Origin: Corydoras sp. C115
Lineage: Eukaryota > Chordata > Actinopteri > Siluriformes > Callichthyidae
Length of the DNA stretch: 64,000 nucleotides
Assembly: GCA_019802505.1 (NCBI GenBank)
Contig: JAFMOC010000238.1
Coordinates: forward strand, 607,501-671,500
Reading direction: 5' to 3'
Shown: positions 10,501 through 18,115 of the stretch, one piece after another
How the letters are laid out: the number at the start of each line of letters is the position of its first letter
How positions within the stretch are numbered: the stretch's first letter is position 1
Program-made: the position numbers and the translations under genes
Notes under the pieces: model-generated
The model's database searches: none
What the model was told of the DNA's origin: nothing
Seen by the model: the letters and a program-made list of their open reading frames with translations, nothing else

Positions 10501-13500
10501 GGCAATTTGGAGAACTCAATTGACTCGATCCATATTTTTGGACTGTGGGAGGAACCCGGAGGAAACCCACGCGGACACGGGGAGGACATGGGAACACCAC
10601 CCAGATGGGGATTCGAACCGGGAATCCCTAGTGCTGAGAGGAGAACATGCTTAACCACTAAGCCAACAAGGTGAAGACGTTCATTCATTCATTATCTTCC
10701 GCTTTATCCTCTATTAGGGTCGTGGGGGGGTTCCCCATGCCCATCCAGGGGAGAACGTTTTGGGCACTGGGCAGATACACCCAGGACAGGGGGCCAATCT
10801 ATCGCTGGACACACACACACTCACTCACACACACACTCTATATGGGGCAATTTGGAGAATTCAATTGACTTGATCCATGTTTTTGGACTGTGGGAGGAAC
10901 CCGGAGAACCCGGAGGAAACCCACGCGGACACGGGGAGGACATGGGAACTCCACCCAGATGAGGAGAACATGCTAAGCCACCGTGCCGCCCTGGTGAAGA
11001 CGTGGTCTTTCAGAATGCTTTGTGTGATCTCTCATTGTGTTGTGTGTTTATTTTGGGATTATTGTGAGGTTCTGCAGACTCGGGGTATCAGTTCTTTCTG
11101 TTCCGTCCAGTTTGCAGCGGCTCTGTGTAAGTACATCAGGAGTCAGAGCATTCTGGATCTGAAGGTCTGGACGAGTCACATGAAGAGGACGATACAGACC
11201 GCAGAGGCGCTCGGCGTTCCGTACGAACAGTGGAAAGCTTTGAACGAGATCGACGCCGTGAGTCTTTACAAACCTATTCTATTACATTCACTGCTCAGTT
11301 TAGCATGTTCTCCTCTCAGCACTAGGGATTCCCGGTTCGAATCCCAATCTGGGTGGAGTTTCCATGTTCTCCCCGTGTCTGCGTGGGTTTCCTCCGGGTT
11401 CTCCGGTTTCCTCCCTCCCTCCCTCCAAATTGCCCCATATAGAGTGTGTTTGTGTGTGTGTGAGTGAGTGTGTGCCCAGTGATAGATTGGCACCCTGTCC
11501 TGGGTGTATCTGCCCAGCGCCCGAAACGTTCTCCCCTGGATGGGCATGGGGAACCCTATCCCTTGGGCATGTTCCCTATCCAAGGGTGAACATTTCGGGC
11601 ACTGGGCAGATACACCCAGGACATGGTGCCAATCTATCACTGGGCACACACTCACTCACACAAGCACACAGTAAATGGGGCAATTTAGAACAGTCACTTT
11701 ACCTCAGATGTTTTTGGACTGTGGGAGCAAACTGGAGAACCCGGAGGAAACCCACACGGACACGAGGAGACATGCAAACTCCACCCAGATTGGAAGTTGA
11801 ACCTGGAATTTCCATCGTGCTGAGAGGAGAACATGCTAATCACAAAGCCACCGTGCCGCCTAATTAATATTTATCGTTTATTATATTTATATTTAAGCCA
11901 TTAAAGTGAATTTGTGTTTAAAAATCGCTTTGGATGGAAATCTTTGTTAATGATTTGTATTTTAACGCATCTCTTACCATCTGCTATGTTACATTGCTGC
12001 CACCTTGTGGAACTAGACCGCAACTGCGTGATTTTAATAATTACAACGCTCACAACTGCATCCGCGCTATTACTCTGCTGCCACCTGCTGGACCTGTTCC
12101 GCCATTACGTCGTTTCTAGTATTAAAAGAACATCAGAAATCGAGAAAGAGTTTAGAATAGTTTTAATAAGGAGCTCAATTTAGTTTATTATTTAGTTTAT
12201 TCTCGTAACTCCTGGTTCCCTGTGTGCACTGTGCTGTCCTCTGCGCAGGGGGTGTGTGAGGAGATGACTTATGAAGAGATCCAGGAACATTATCCAGAGG
12301 AGTTTGCTTTAAGAGATCAGGACAAATTTCGCTACCGCTACCCAAAAGGCGAGGTAACATTCATTCATTCATTCATTCATTATCTCCCGCTTTGTCCTCT
12401 ATTAGGGTCGCGGGGCGGGGGGGGGGGTTCCCCATGCCCATCCAGGGGAGAACGTCTCAGGCGCTGGGCAGATAGACCCAGGACAGGGGGGCAATCTATC
12501 GCTGGGCACACACTCACTCACACAGACACACTCTATATGGGGCAATTTGGAGAATTCAATTGACTTGATCCATGTTTTTGGACTGTGGGAGGAAACCGGA
12601 GAACCCGGAGGAAACCCGCGCAGACACGGGGTGGACATGGAAACTCCACCCAGATGGGGATTCGAACCGGGAATCCCTAGTGCTGAGAGGAGAACATGCT
12701 AAACCACTAAGCCAGGCGAGGTAACAGTGATAATAATTATTATTTGTAGTAAATAAAAGTCTATACGTGTGTTAAAAACTTTAAGTTTGTGGACAGTCGT
12801 GGCTCAAGTGTGGCTTCCATGGCAGGTTGGGGGGGGGGGGGTTCCCCCATGCCCATCCAGGGGAGAACGTCTCGGGCGCTGGGCAGATACACCCAGGACA
12901 GGACGCTGCCGCCGCCGTTTAATTTCTTTTGTAAATTGAGTTTATTTTAAGCTGAAGTTCATCTTTATTTGTATGTAAAGTGTCTGAAACCTCTGCGTCC
13001 GTATCTTCATCTGTTAGTCCTACGAGGACTTGGTTCATCGTCTGGAACCCGTGATCATGGAGCTGGAGAGACAGGAGAACGTTCTGGTGGTCTGTCACCA
13101 GGCCGTCATGCGCTGCCTGCTGGCCTATTTCCTGGATAAAAGTGCAGGTGAGAAGTCGGCATTAAAACCTTTAATAACAGAATTCATTCATTATCTTCCA
13201 CTTTATCCTCTATTAGGGTCGCAGTGGGGGGGGGGGTTCCCCATGCCCATCCAGGGGAGAACGTTTCGGGCGCTGGACAGATACACCCAGGACAGGGTGC
13301 CAATCCATCGCTGGACACACACTCTCTCACACAGACACACTCTATATGGGGCAATTTGGAGAACTCAATTGACTTGATCCATGTTTTTGGACTGTGGGAG
13401 GAAACCGGAGAACCCGGAGGAAACCCACGCGGACACGGGGAGAACATGGAACAAGCGCTGAGAGGAGAACATGCTAAACCACTAAGCCACCATGCCACCC

Positions 13501-15204
13501 TTCTGCATATTTAACTCTATAAAGCAGCTACAGCAGTGACATGCTGCTTCCGCACTGATGTTTCTGTATTAATCATCTCATGATGGTATATAGAACCAAA
13601 CATCAGTCAGAGGAACTAAAGCAGGAACTTTTTGCTTGCTGGTTGTTTTTTTTATTTATTTTTTTGTTCTCATCTGGATGATGATGAAACTCTTTTCTTT
13701 TGTTCTGTAGATGAGTTGCCTTATCTGAAGTGTCCTCTACACACAGTCCTGAAACTGACCCCCGTGGCTTACGGTGAGTCTCCGTCAGTTCAGTCCGGAC
13801 ACGTCATTCTGTTTAGAACTAAAATCCAACTTAAAGTATTAAATATTAAATCACTATCTAATAAAATGGCGAGTAAATATATCTATCCCATGGTGTGGTG
13901 GAGTTGGCATGTTCTCCTTACACCGAAACGCCCTTGGTTTAATTCTCAGGGGGGTCTGACAAGATAGGTTTTGTGTGAATGTGAAGTTTGCATGTTCTCC
14001 CTATGTCTGATTAGGGTTGTGTATTTATTTATTTATTTTTTTAAATAATCTTTATAATTTTTAAGATAAGTTTTGTGTGAATGTGAAGTTTGTATGTTCT
14101 CCTTATGTCTAATTAGGGTTGCGTATTTTTTTATATATATATATAATGATCTTTATAATTTTTAAGATAAGTTTTGTGTGAATGTGAAGTTTGCATGTTC
14201 TCCCTATGTCTGATTAGGGTTGTGTATATTTATTCATTCATTCATTCATTATCTCCCGCTTTATCCTCTATTAGGGTCGCGGTGGGGTTCCCCATGCCCA
14301 TCCAGGGGAGAACGTCTCGGGCGCTGGGCAGATAGACCCAGGACAGGGCGCCAATCCATCGCTGGGCACACACTCACTCACACAGACACACTCTATATGG
14401 GGCAATTTTGAGAATTCAATTGACTTCATCCATGTTTTTGGATTGTGGGAGGAAACCGGAGAACCCGGAGGAAACCCATACAGACACGGGGAGAACATGG
14501 AGACTCCACCCAGATGGGGATTCGAACCGGGAATCCCTAGCGCTGAGAGGCGAACGTGCTAACCACTAAGCCACCGTGCCGCCTTGTATATTTATTATTA
14601 TTTTTAATAATGATCTTTATAATTTTTAAGATGGGTTTTGTGTGAATGTGAAGTTTGCATGTTCTCCCTATGTCTAATTAGGGTTGCGTATTTTTATTTT
14701 TTATTTTTTAATAATGATCTTTATAATTTTTAAGATAAGTTTTGTGTGAATGTGAAGTTTGCATGTTCTCCCTATGTCTGATTAGGGTTGCGTATTTTTT
14801 ATAAAAAAAAATGTAATAATTTTTTTTTTCCTTTTTTCTGTCGTCCTCTTTGTGTGCAGGCTGTAAAGTTGAGACGGTGTTCCTGAACATCGAGGCAGTG
14901 AACACACACCGAGATAAACCCGTGGTAGGTTCACTGTATCGCACACCTGACGATCAAACAGTTCTAGGAACTTTTTTTTTTAAGAGAAAGGACCCCCATC
15001 CCCTTTTGGCTCGGGTGATCTTGCCTCGGTTACCATGGTCACGAATCGGTTCCAGGCTTCTCTGACCTCCAGTAGAACAGTATAGCGAGTCTCCAGGACG
15101 AGGTAGAACGTGCTGTGAGCTCCATCCTGATCAGGCCATGCAGATCAGTCTGGAAATCCCTCTTTAAAACGACTCTCCTCCTCTGGTGAGGTTTACATTT
15201 CGGG

Positions 15205-15245
<41 letters not shown>

Positions 15246-16771
15246 CAGAACCTTCTTGTTGTTGAACGTTGACGATGTGAACGCGTGACCTGAACTCTGA
15301 ACTTCCTCTGCAGCAGAGCGAGGAAGCCGAGCGCAGTCACACGCCGCCGCATCACACTCGCGTTCTGCTCATGGCCAGTCCGACCCCGACTAAAGCCCCC
15401 CGCCTACTCGAGCTCGACCTAGCCGAGCTTAGCTTACAGGTATTATAAACAATACGGACGACGTTCGTTCTGACTAATCGGCATTAATGAACCTCTAATC
15501 CTGCATCCTCAACGTCTGAACATGACTGACGACTAAAACAATATGCTCACATTCTGTTAAAACTAATTCATTCATCCATTATCTACTGCTTTATCCTCTA
15601 TTAGGGTCGTGGGGGGGGGTGGGGGGGTTCCCCATGCCCAGAACGTTTTGGGCGCTGGGCAGATACACCCAGGACAGGACGCCAATCCATCCCTGGACAC
15701 ACACTCACTCACACACACACTCTATATGGGGCAATTTGGAGAATTCAATTGACTTGATCCATGTTTTTGGACTGTGGGAGGAAACCGGAGAACCCAGAGG
15801 AAACCCACGCGGACACAGGGAGAACATGGAAACTCCACCCAGATGGGGATTCATCCATTCATTCATTATCTCCCGCTTTATCCTCTATTAGGGTCACGGT
15901 GGGGTTCCCCATGCACATCTAGGGGAGAACGTTTCAGGCGCTGGGCAGATACACCCAGGACAGGACACCAATCTATCTATCAATCTAACACACACTCACT
16001 CACAAACACACTCTATATGGGGCAATTTGGAGAACTCAATCGACTTGATCCATGTTTTTAGACTGTGGGAGGAAACCGGAGAACCCGGAGGAAACCCACA
16101 CGGACACGGGGAGGACATGGAAACTATACCCTGATGGGGATTCGAACATATGAGAGGAGAACATGCTAAAGCACTAAGCCGCCTGTTAAAACTAATGATT
16201 GGGTTTATTTTATTTTATAAGTTTAAAGGTTTTAAATCTGTAACATATGACAAAAACATCGATATATTCTGACGTCCTGTTCTACGATTCTGGAGCGGTG
16301 TCTCTGAGATTTTTTCCTCTTCGTGCAGAAGAACAGGTGTGAGGTCAGACACTGATGTTGGGTGAGGAGACCTGGCTCACCATCTCTAGTTGTAGTTCCT
16401 ATTAAAGGTGTTTGATGGTGTTGAGGTCAGGCCTCCGTGTGAGCTAGTTAGGTTCTTCCACATCAAACTCACCCGACCTTTTCTTCATGGAACCTTCCAC
16501 TTCAGGCCTTCCCCAAACTGTTTATTTGATAATTAACTGTATTAATGAGATGGAACGACAGAACTGTGTTCTGATGTTGTTGTTGTCGTTGTCCATACAG
16601 TGTATTTTTGGAACGTTGAACCCTTCTGGTCATTTTTATTTTTATTTTTTTGATAATTATTCATAAATAATTTATTATTTAAGATAAGATAAGATAAAAC
16701 TTTATTGATCCCTTTGGGTAATTCCTTCAGGGAAATTAAGTCTCCAGTAGCATCATTATTACAGTGCACAC

Positions 16772-16810
<39 letters not shown>

Positions 16811-16837
16811 TAAGAAAGTACGTAAGTAAAAAAGAAG

Positions 16838-16902
<65 letters not shown>

Positions 16903-17436
16903 TATTGTCTATATTTATATTGCACATTAATTGCACATTTATATCATTTATATAATATTCATTCATTCATTATCTCCTGCTTTATCCTCTATTAGGGTTG
17001 CGGTGGGGTTCCCCATGCCCATCCAGGGGAGAACGTTTTGGGCGCTGGGCAGATAAACCCAGGACAGGACACCAATCCATTGCTGGACACACACTCACTC
17101 ACAGACACACTCTATAGGGGGCAATTTGGAGAATTCAATTGACTTGATCCATGTTTTTTGGACTGTGGGAGGAAACCGGAGATCCCGGAGGAAACCCACG
17201 CGGACACGGGGAGAACATGCAAACTCCACCCAGATTGGGATTCGAACCGGGAATCCCTAGTGCTGAGAGGAGAACATGCTAAACCACTAAGCCGCCTTAT
17301 ATAATATTATTATTATTATAAATTTTTTGCTTTCTTTTGTTGAACCTGTTACTGAAACTGTGCTTTAACGTCGCAGAATGTCAACATAGGCCGAGATGAT
17401 GAGGACGCTCTGCTGACGGTTCCTCAGCACATCTAG
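4437..17436 (+). CDS. pfkfb1: 6-phosphofructo-2-kinase/fructose-2,6-bisphosphatase 1, 14 coding exons
   Basis: This bifunctional cytosolic enzyme makes and breaks down fructose-2,6-bisphosphate, the main allosteric switch between glycolysis and gluconeogenesis. Coding exons: 4437-4527, 5706-5831, 6515-6611, 7363-7429, 7609-7683, 7922-7978, 9598-9719, 9797-10004, 11111-11257, 12249-12353, 13018-13147, 13711-13773, 14860-14924, 17377-17436. Every junction is GT-AG and the phases agree, giving 1413 nt or 470 residues, close to the 471 of mammalian PFKFB1. Visible landmarks are RRRGSS at 27-32 (PKA site in the liver enzyme), P-loop GLPARGKT at 47-54, RHG at 257-259 with catalytic His258, Glu327 in NEIDA, and His392 in VCHQ. 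The N-terminal RRRGSS-PQFTNSPT context and the short C-terminus ending TVPQHI favour PFKFB1 over PFKFB2, 3 and 4. Many SINEs lie in the introns, two groups of them directly at splice donors. Confidence 0.93.
4602..4798 (+). mobile_element. tRNA-derived SINE, second family
   Basis: Family description: tRNA-like head GGTAGCTCAGTGGTCAGGGC with B box GGTTCAAATCC, a body reading CCTTGAGC-AGACCCTTAACC and CATTGCTCCA, and a tail CTTTGGATAAAAGCGTCCAA then AATGACCAAATG, typical of fish tRNA SINEs with L2-like tails. This copy lies in pfkfb1 intron 1 and lacks part of the tail. Confidence 0.8.
5002..5307 (-). mobile_element. V-SINE, head truncated, array copy
   Basis: Minus copy ending at GCTGAGAGGCGAACG without the last head bases, directly followed by another minus copy. 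Confidence 0.85.
5309..5658 (-). mobile_element. V-SINE, full length
   Basis: Ends 48 bp before pfkfb1 exon 2. With the previous copy it forms a tandem pair: a T-rich word (ATTTTTC / GTTTTC / CTTTTTA) recurs before, between and after, so an eroded repeated target site is possible. Confidence 0.86.
5706..5831 (+). CDS. pfkfb1: pfkfb1 exon 2
   Basis: Encodes Ser31 to about residue 72 with SSVPQFTNSPT and the P-loop GLPARGKT that binds ATP in the 2-kinase domain, then YISKKLTRYLNWIGVPTK. Acceptor TTTCTTAG, donor AAAG|GTGAAG, phase 1 in and out. Confidence 0.93.
6057..6400 (+). mobile_element. V-SINE in pfkfb1 intron 2
   Basis: Target-site duplication ATAGAAGCTG at 6047-6056 and again at about 6402-6411. 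Head slightly shortened (GGTGGCACGGTG). Confidence 0.88.
6515..6611 (+). CDS. pfkfb1: pfkfb1 exon 3
   Basis: Starts VFNVGQYRREAV and ends EEAMKIRK. It is the fructose-6-phosphate-side part of the kinase domain. Acceptor TTCGTTAG, donor CGCAA|GTAAGA, phase 2 out. Confidence 0.92.
6773..7110 (+). mobile_element. V-SINE in pfkfb1 intron 3
   Basis: Plus copy with a shortened core (CCGTGTCGTGTCC). Flanks AAACTTCAG and TTTCAGAAACTTT suggest a TSD. Confidence 0.84.
7363..7429 (+). CDS. pfkfb1: pfkfb1 exon 4
   Basis: Encodes ACALSALKDVASYF through GQVA, matching the ...CALAALKDV... helix of the family. Ends in phase 0 at GGCG|GTGAGT. Confidence 0.9.
7609..7683 (+). CDS. pfkfb1: pfkfb1 exon 5
   Basis: Twenty-five codons starting with the family signature VFDATNTTRERR of the kinase domain and ending KERGYK. 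Phase 0 on both sides. Acceptor GCATGCAG, donor AAG|GTCAGT. Confidence 0.94.
7922..7978 (+). CDS. pfkfb1: pfkfb1 exon 6
   Basis: Nineteen codons, VFFIESVCDDPEVIAENIK, close to the VFFIES-C-DP-IIAENI segment of PFKFB1. Phase 0, donor AAG|GTAAAG. Confidence 0.93.
8114..8330 (-). mobile_element. V-SINE, old and truncated
   Basis: Minus copy with tail and mid part only, ending in TTGGACTGTGGGAGG. More diverged than its neighbour (ACACCTAGGACAGGG). Confidence 0.75.
8339..8686 (-). mobile_element. V-SINE in pfkfb1 intron 6
   Basis: Full-length minus copy. Flanks TAACAGTC and TAAGAGTC are a probable TSD with one or two changes. Confidence 0.86.
8757..8970 (+). mobile_element. tRNA-derived SINE, second family, complete
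   Basis: Best full copy of this family in the window: A-box region GTAGGTCAGTGGTGAGGG, B box GGTTCAAATCC, tail AAAAAGCGTCCAATAAATGA and AAATGTAAAT. Its tail runs straight into the ATAAATGTAAAT satellite. Confidence 0.85.
8957..9585. repeat. SINE-tail-derived AT-rich satellite, split by a V-SINE
   Basis: Irregular tandem copies of AAATATAAATGTAAAT at 8957-9043 and 9392-9580. It begins with the AAATGTAAAT tail of the tRNA-SINE, from which it probably grew. It stops about 12-20 nt before the exon 7 acceptor. Confidence 0.85.
9043..9391 (+). mobile_element. V-SINE inserted in an AT-rich satellite
   Basis: Full-length plus copy. Both flanks are the satellite motif (AATATAAATG), so the TSD is masked by the repeat. 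Confidence 0.86.
9598..9719 (+). CDS. pfkfb1: pfkfb1 exon 7
   Basis: Encodes QVKLSSPDY through DFLKRIECYKVTY to PLDDDKDR, the end of the kinase domain. The acceptor TTTGCAG comes only about 20 nt after a long AT-rich satellite (9392-9580), leaving a very short unique polypyrimidine tract. Phase 2 out. Confidence 0.93.
9797..10004 (+). CDS. pfkfb1: pfkfb1 exon 8 (linker and start of phosphatase domain)
   Basis: Encodes HLSYIKIFNVGSRYLVNRVQ, then NIHVTP-TIYLCRHGESELN, with the phosphohistidine His258 in RHG, and ends GLSPRGNK in phase 0. The donor region AACAAG|GTG recurs at 10315, 10671 and 10992 because of a triple SINE array. Only the donor at 10005 keeps the frame: reading on gives a stop near 10049. 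Confidence 0.94.
10009..10309 (-). mobile_element. V-SINE, array copy 1 of 3, at the exon 8 donor
   Basis: Begins 5 bp past the exon 8 splice site. Lacks part of the mid tail. Shares GGAGGAACCCGG and ACATGGGAAC with the next two copies, variants not seen in other copies here (usual GGAGGAAACCGG, ACATGGAAAC). Confidence 0.88.
10325..10665 (-). mobile_element. V-SINE, array copy 2 of 3
   Basis: Flanked on both sides by AACAAGGTGAAGACG (10310-10324 and 10666-10680), i.e. exon 8's last bases plus donor. Confidence 0.9.
10681..10991 (-). mobile_element. V-SINE, array copy 3 of 3
   Basis: Head shortened (ACCCAGATGAGGAGAACATG). Followed by TGGTGAAGACGTGG, the original intron continuation. Confidence 0.88.
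11111..11257 (+). CDS. pfkfb1: pfkfb1 exon 9
   Basis: Forty-nine codons: FAAALCKYI, LKVWTSHMKRTIQTAEALGV, then QWKALNEIDA with the catalytic Glu327. Phase 0 on both sides. Acceptor CGTCCAG, donor GCC|GTGAGT. Confidence 0.94.
11288..11565 (+). mobile_element. V-SINE, left arm of an inverted pair
   Basis: Begins inside the head (TTTAGCATGTTCTCC), 30 bp after exon 9. Core deletion around CCTCCCTCCCTCC. Faces the minus copy next to it. Confidence 0.83.
11580..11861 (-). mobile_element. V-SINE, older subfamily, right arm of an inverted pair
   Basis: Diverged minus copy (GGTGAACATTTCGGGCACTG) carrying CAGTCACTTTACCTCAGATG like the older copy at 21560. Ends at the full head GCCACCGTGCCGCC. Confidence 0.8.
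12249..12353 (+). CDS. pfkfb1: pfkfb1 exon 10
   Basis: Thirty-five codons, GVCEEMTYEEIQEHYPEEF to RYRYPKGE, nearly identical to mammalian PFKFB1. The donor GGCGAG|GTAACA is repeated word for word at 12715-12726, after an antisense V-SINE. Confidence 0.94.
12361..12714 (-). mobile_element. V-SINE spanning the exon 10 donor
   Basis: Full-length minus copy. Target-site duplication AGGCGAGGTAACA at 12348-12360 and 12714-12726 includes the last exon bases and the whole 5' splice site, so the donor is now present twice, 368 bp apart. Confidence 0.93.
12826..12906 (-). mobile_element. V-SINE fragment
   Basis: Only the G-run to CCAGGACAGGACGC part of a minus copy. Confidence 0.75.
13018..13147 (+). 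CDS. pfkfb1: pfkfb1 exon 11
   Basis: Encodes SYEDLVHRLEPVIMELERQ, then VLVVCHQAVMRCLLAYF with the phosphatase acid/base His392, ending DKSA. Phase 1 out, donor GCAG|GTGAGA. Confidence 0.94.
13182..13500 (-). mobile_element. V-SINE in pfkfb1 intron 11
   Basis: Minus copy missing the B-box region (GGAACAAGCGCTGAGAGG joins core to head). No clear TSD. Confidence 0.84.
13711..13773 (+). CDS. pfkfb1: pfkfb1 exon 12
   Basis: Encodes DELPYLKCPLHTVLKLTPVAY, a conserved strand-helix of the phosphatase domain. Phase 1 in and out, acceptor TCTGTAG, donor ACG|GTGAGT. Confidence 0.93.
13900..14805. repeat. Minisatellite of ~101 bp made from an old V-SINE core, split by a young V-SINE
   Basis: Five units start at about 13963, 14065, 14166, 14630 and 14734. 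Each reads GATAAGTTTTGTGTGAATG, AAGTTTGCATGTTCTCCC, TATGTCTGATTAGGGTTG and an AT-rich end. GTTTGCATGTTCTCCC is the V-SINE core, and an old V-SINE head lies just before (13900-13960). The full-length V-SINE at 14233-14583 interrupts unit 3. Confidence 0.85.
14233..14583 (-). mobile_element. V-SINE inside the 101-bp minisatellite
   Basis: Full-length minus copy. Flanks TTGTGTATATTTATT and CTTGTATATTTATTATT show a TSD of about 12 bp. Confidence 0.88.
14860..14924 (+). CDS. pfkfb1: pfkfb1 exon 13
   Basis: Encodes GCKVETVFLNIEAVNTHRDKPV, the last part shared by all PFKFB paralogues before their variable tails. It ends in phase 0 at GTG|GTAGGT, so the next exon can be either the cassette at 15314 or the terminal exon at 17377. 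Confidence 0.92.
15207..15245. repeat. (GAT)n microsatellite
   Basis: About 13 GAT units, 70 bp upstream of the cassette exon of pfkfb1. Confidence 0.92.
15314..15439 (+). CDS. pfkfb1: Cassette exon in the C-terminal tail of pfkfb1, PFKFB3-like
   Basis: An open 126-nt block between acceptor CTCTGCAG and donor CAG|GTATTA, phase 0 on both sides, so including or skipping it keeps frame (512 or 470 residues). It starts QSEEAERSHTPPHHTR and continues LLMASPTPTKAPRLLE, then an acidic-leucine stretch. SP-PTK-PR resembles LASPEPTKKPR in the PFKFB3 tail, where a kinase-regulated RRNS site lies just upstream. That RRNS is absent here. The acceptor is a NAGNAG (CAGCAG), so 41 or 42 codons are possible. 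Mammalian PFKFB1 lacks such an exon. Its use in transcripts is unproven. Confidence 0.6.
15570..15853 (-). mobile_element. V-SINE, head deleted, array copy
   Basis: Minus copy joined directly to the next at GATGGGGATTCATCCATTC. Target word CTGTTAAAACTAAT stands at 15556-15569 and after the second copy at 16184-16197, so the pair sits in one TSD. Confidence 0.87.
15854..16184 (-). mobile_element. V-SINE, array copy 2
   Basis: Minus copy with a deletion in the head (TTCGAACATATGAGAGG). Followed by CTGTTAAAACTAATG, the right target word. Confidence 0.87.
16325..16525 (-). pseudogene. Tc1-like transposase remnant
   Basis: On the minus strand this region resembles the DDE part of fish Tc1-like transposases (the segment around SPDLNPIEHLWDE), with the landmarks GGTGTTTGATGGTGTTGAGG, CACATCAAACTCACCC and CCTTCCCCAAACTG on the + strand. 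Frame is lost. Confidence 0.55.
16683..16770. repeat. Dispersed repeat end of the TTTATTGATCCC type
   Basis: AACTTTATTGATCCCTTTGG and GGGAAATTAAGTCTCCAG, a common end sequence of old fish retroelements. Related pieces are at 19420-19460 and 23195-23275. Confidence 0.5.
16777..16900. repeat. Poly-A tract and (TA)n microsatellite
   Basis: About 31 A at 16778-16808 and about 29 TA units at 16842-16899. Confidence 0.9.
16960..17297 (-). mobile_element. V-SINE just upstream of the pfkfb1 terminal exon
   Basis: Full-length minus copy. TSD TTATATAATATT on both sides (about 16948-16959 and 17297-17308). Confidence 0.9.
17377..17436 (+). CDS. pfkfb1: pfkfb1 terminal coding exon
   Basis: Twenty codons including TAG: NVNIGRDDEDALLTVPQHI. 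It aligns to NVDITREPEEALDTVPAHY of mammalian PFKFB1. A V-SINE ends only 80 bp upstream of the acceptor ACGTCGCAG. Confidence 0.92.
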   Translation, partial: NVNIGRDDEDALLTVPQHI

Positions 17437-17737
17437 AACTAATGGAACCGGCCTGATTAAAGGGGAACCAGGAACTCTTTTTCATTTTAAATCAACATAA
17501 TAATGCATTTTAATTTTATTTAATGGACTTCAGATAATATTTCAAGTAATACCATGCGTTCAGAAAAATATATCAACAAATTAAAAAAAACTCTTCTAAC
17601 TTGTGTGTGTTCGGTTCCTTCGCACAAATTAACCTCACGTGATTGGTTGATGAAGATCTACCTGTGCGTCACGCGATCGGTCACGTGGTACAGGTATAAA
17701 CTAATATAAATAATGGTTCTCGTGTCTGAGGAATACA

Positions 17738-17763
17738 AATAAATGACGAAATTAATTAATAAA
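17738..17763 (+). terminator. pfkfb1 polyadenylation signals
   Basis: Two AATAAA hexamers at 17738-17743 and 17758-17763, about 300-325 nt after the stop codon. They would define a 3' UTR of about 340 nt, 17437 to about 17785. Confidence 0.55.
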
Positions 17764-17849
17764 CCAGAAGTCTTAAAGATGCAGACATCGTGTTTCCTTC
17801 AGTCCCGCTGCGTTGTGTGGAAATCAGGCTTCGAACGTACGATTGTTTG

Positions 17850-18115
17850 CAAGTCTCCCAAGTTTTTGGGAACAGTTTGGGGAAGGACGTGTTTTTTTTG
17901 TTCTCGAAAATGAGTGGAATTTACACCGAATGCACAACACAAAGCTCGAGAGGATGTTTCTGAATGAATCCTGTGTGAAAGAAAATGACTGACCTAATTC
18001 CATCACCTATAACACCTTTGGGATGAATCGGAACGGAGATTGCGTCCTCTCGTCCGTCGTCACAGCGTCTGACCTCACAGATACCATCCCACACAAGTGC
18101 AAGCTGAGGTACACA
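17850..18115 (+). pseudogene. Tc1-like transposase remnants
   Basis: ACACCTTTGGGATGAATCGG and TCTGACCTCACAGATACC on the + strand match the PIEHLWDELE...SDLTNALL part of fish Tc1-like transposases. The left part (AACAGTTTGGGGAAGGACG) also fits. Several breaks. Confidence 0.55.

Noticed and set aside
4437..17436. Assignment of the kinase/phosphatase gene to pfkfb4, pfkfb3 or pfkfb2
   Set aside because: RRRGSS before PQFTNSPT, KIFNVGSRY, and the short tail NVNIGRDDEDALLTVP fit PFKFB1 best. PFKFB4 lacks the RRRGSS site.
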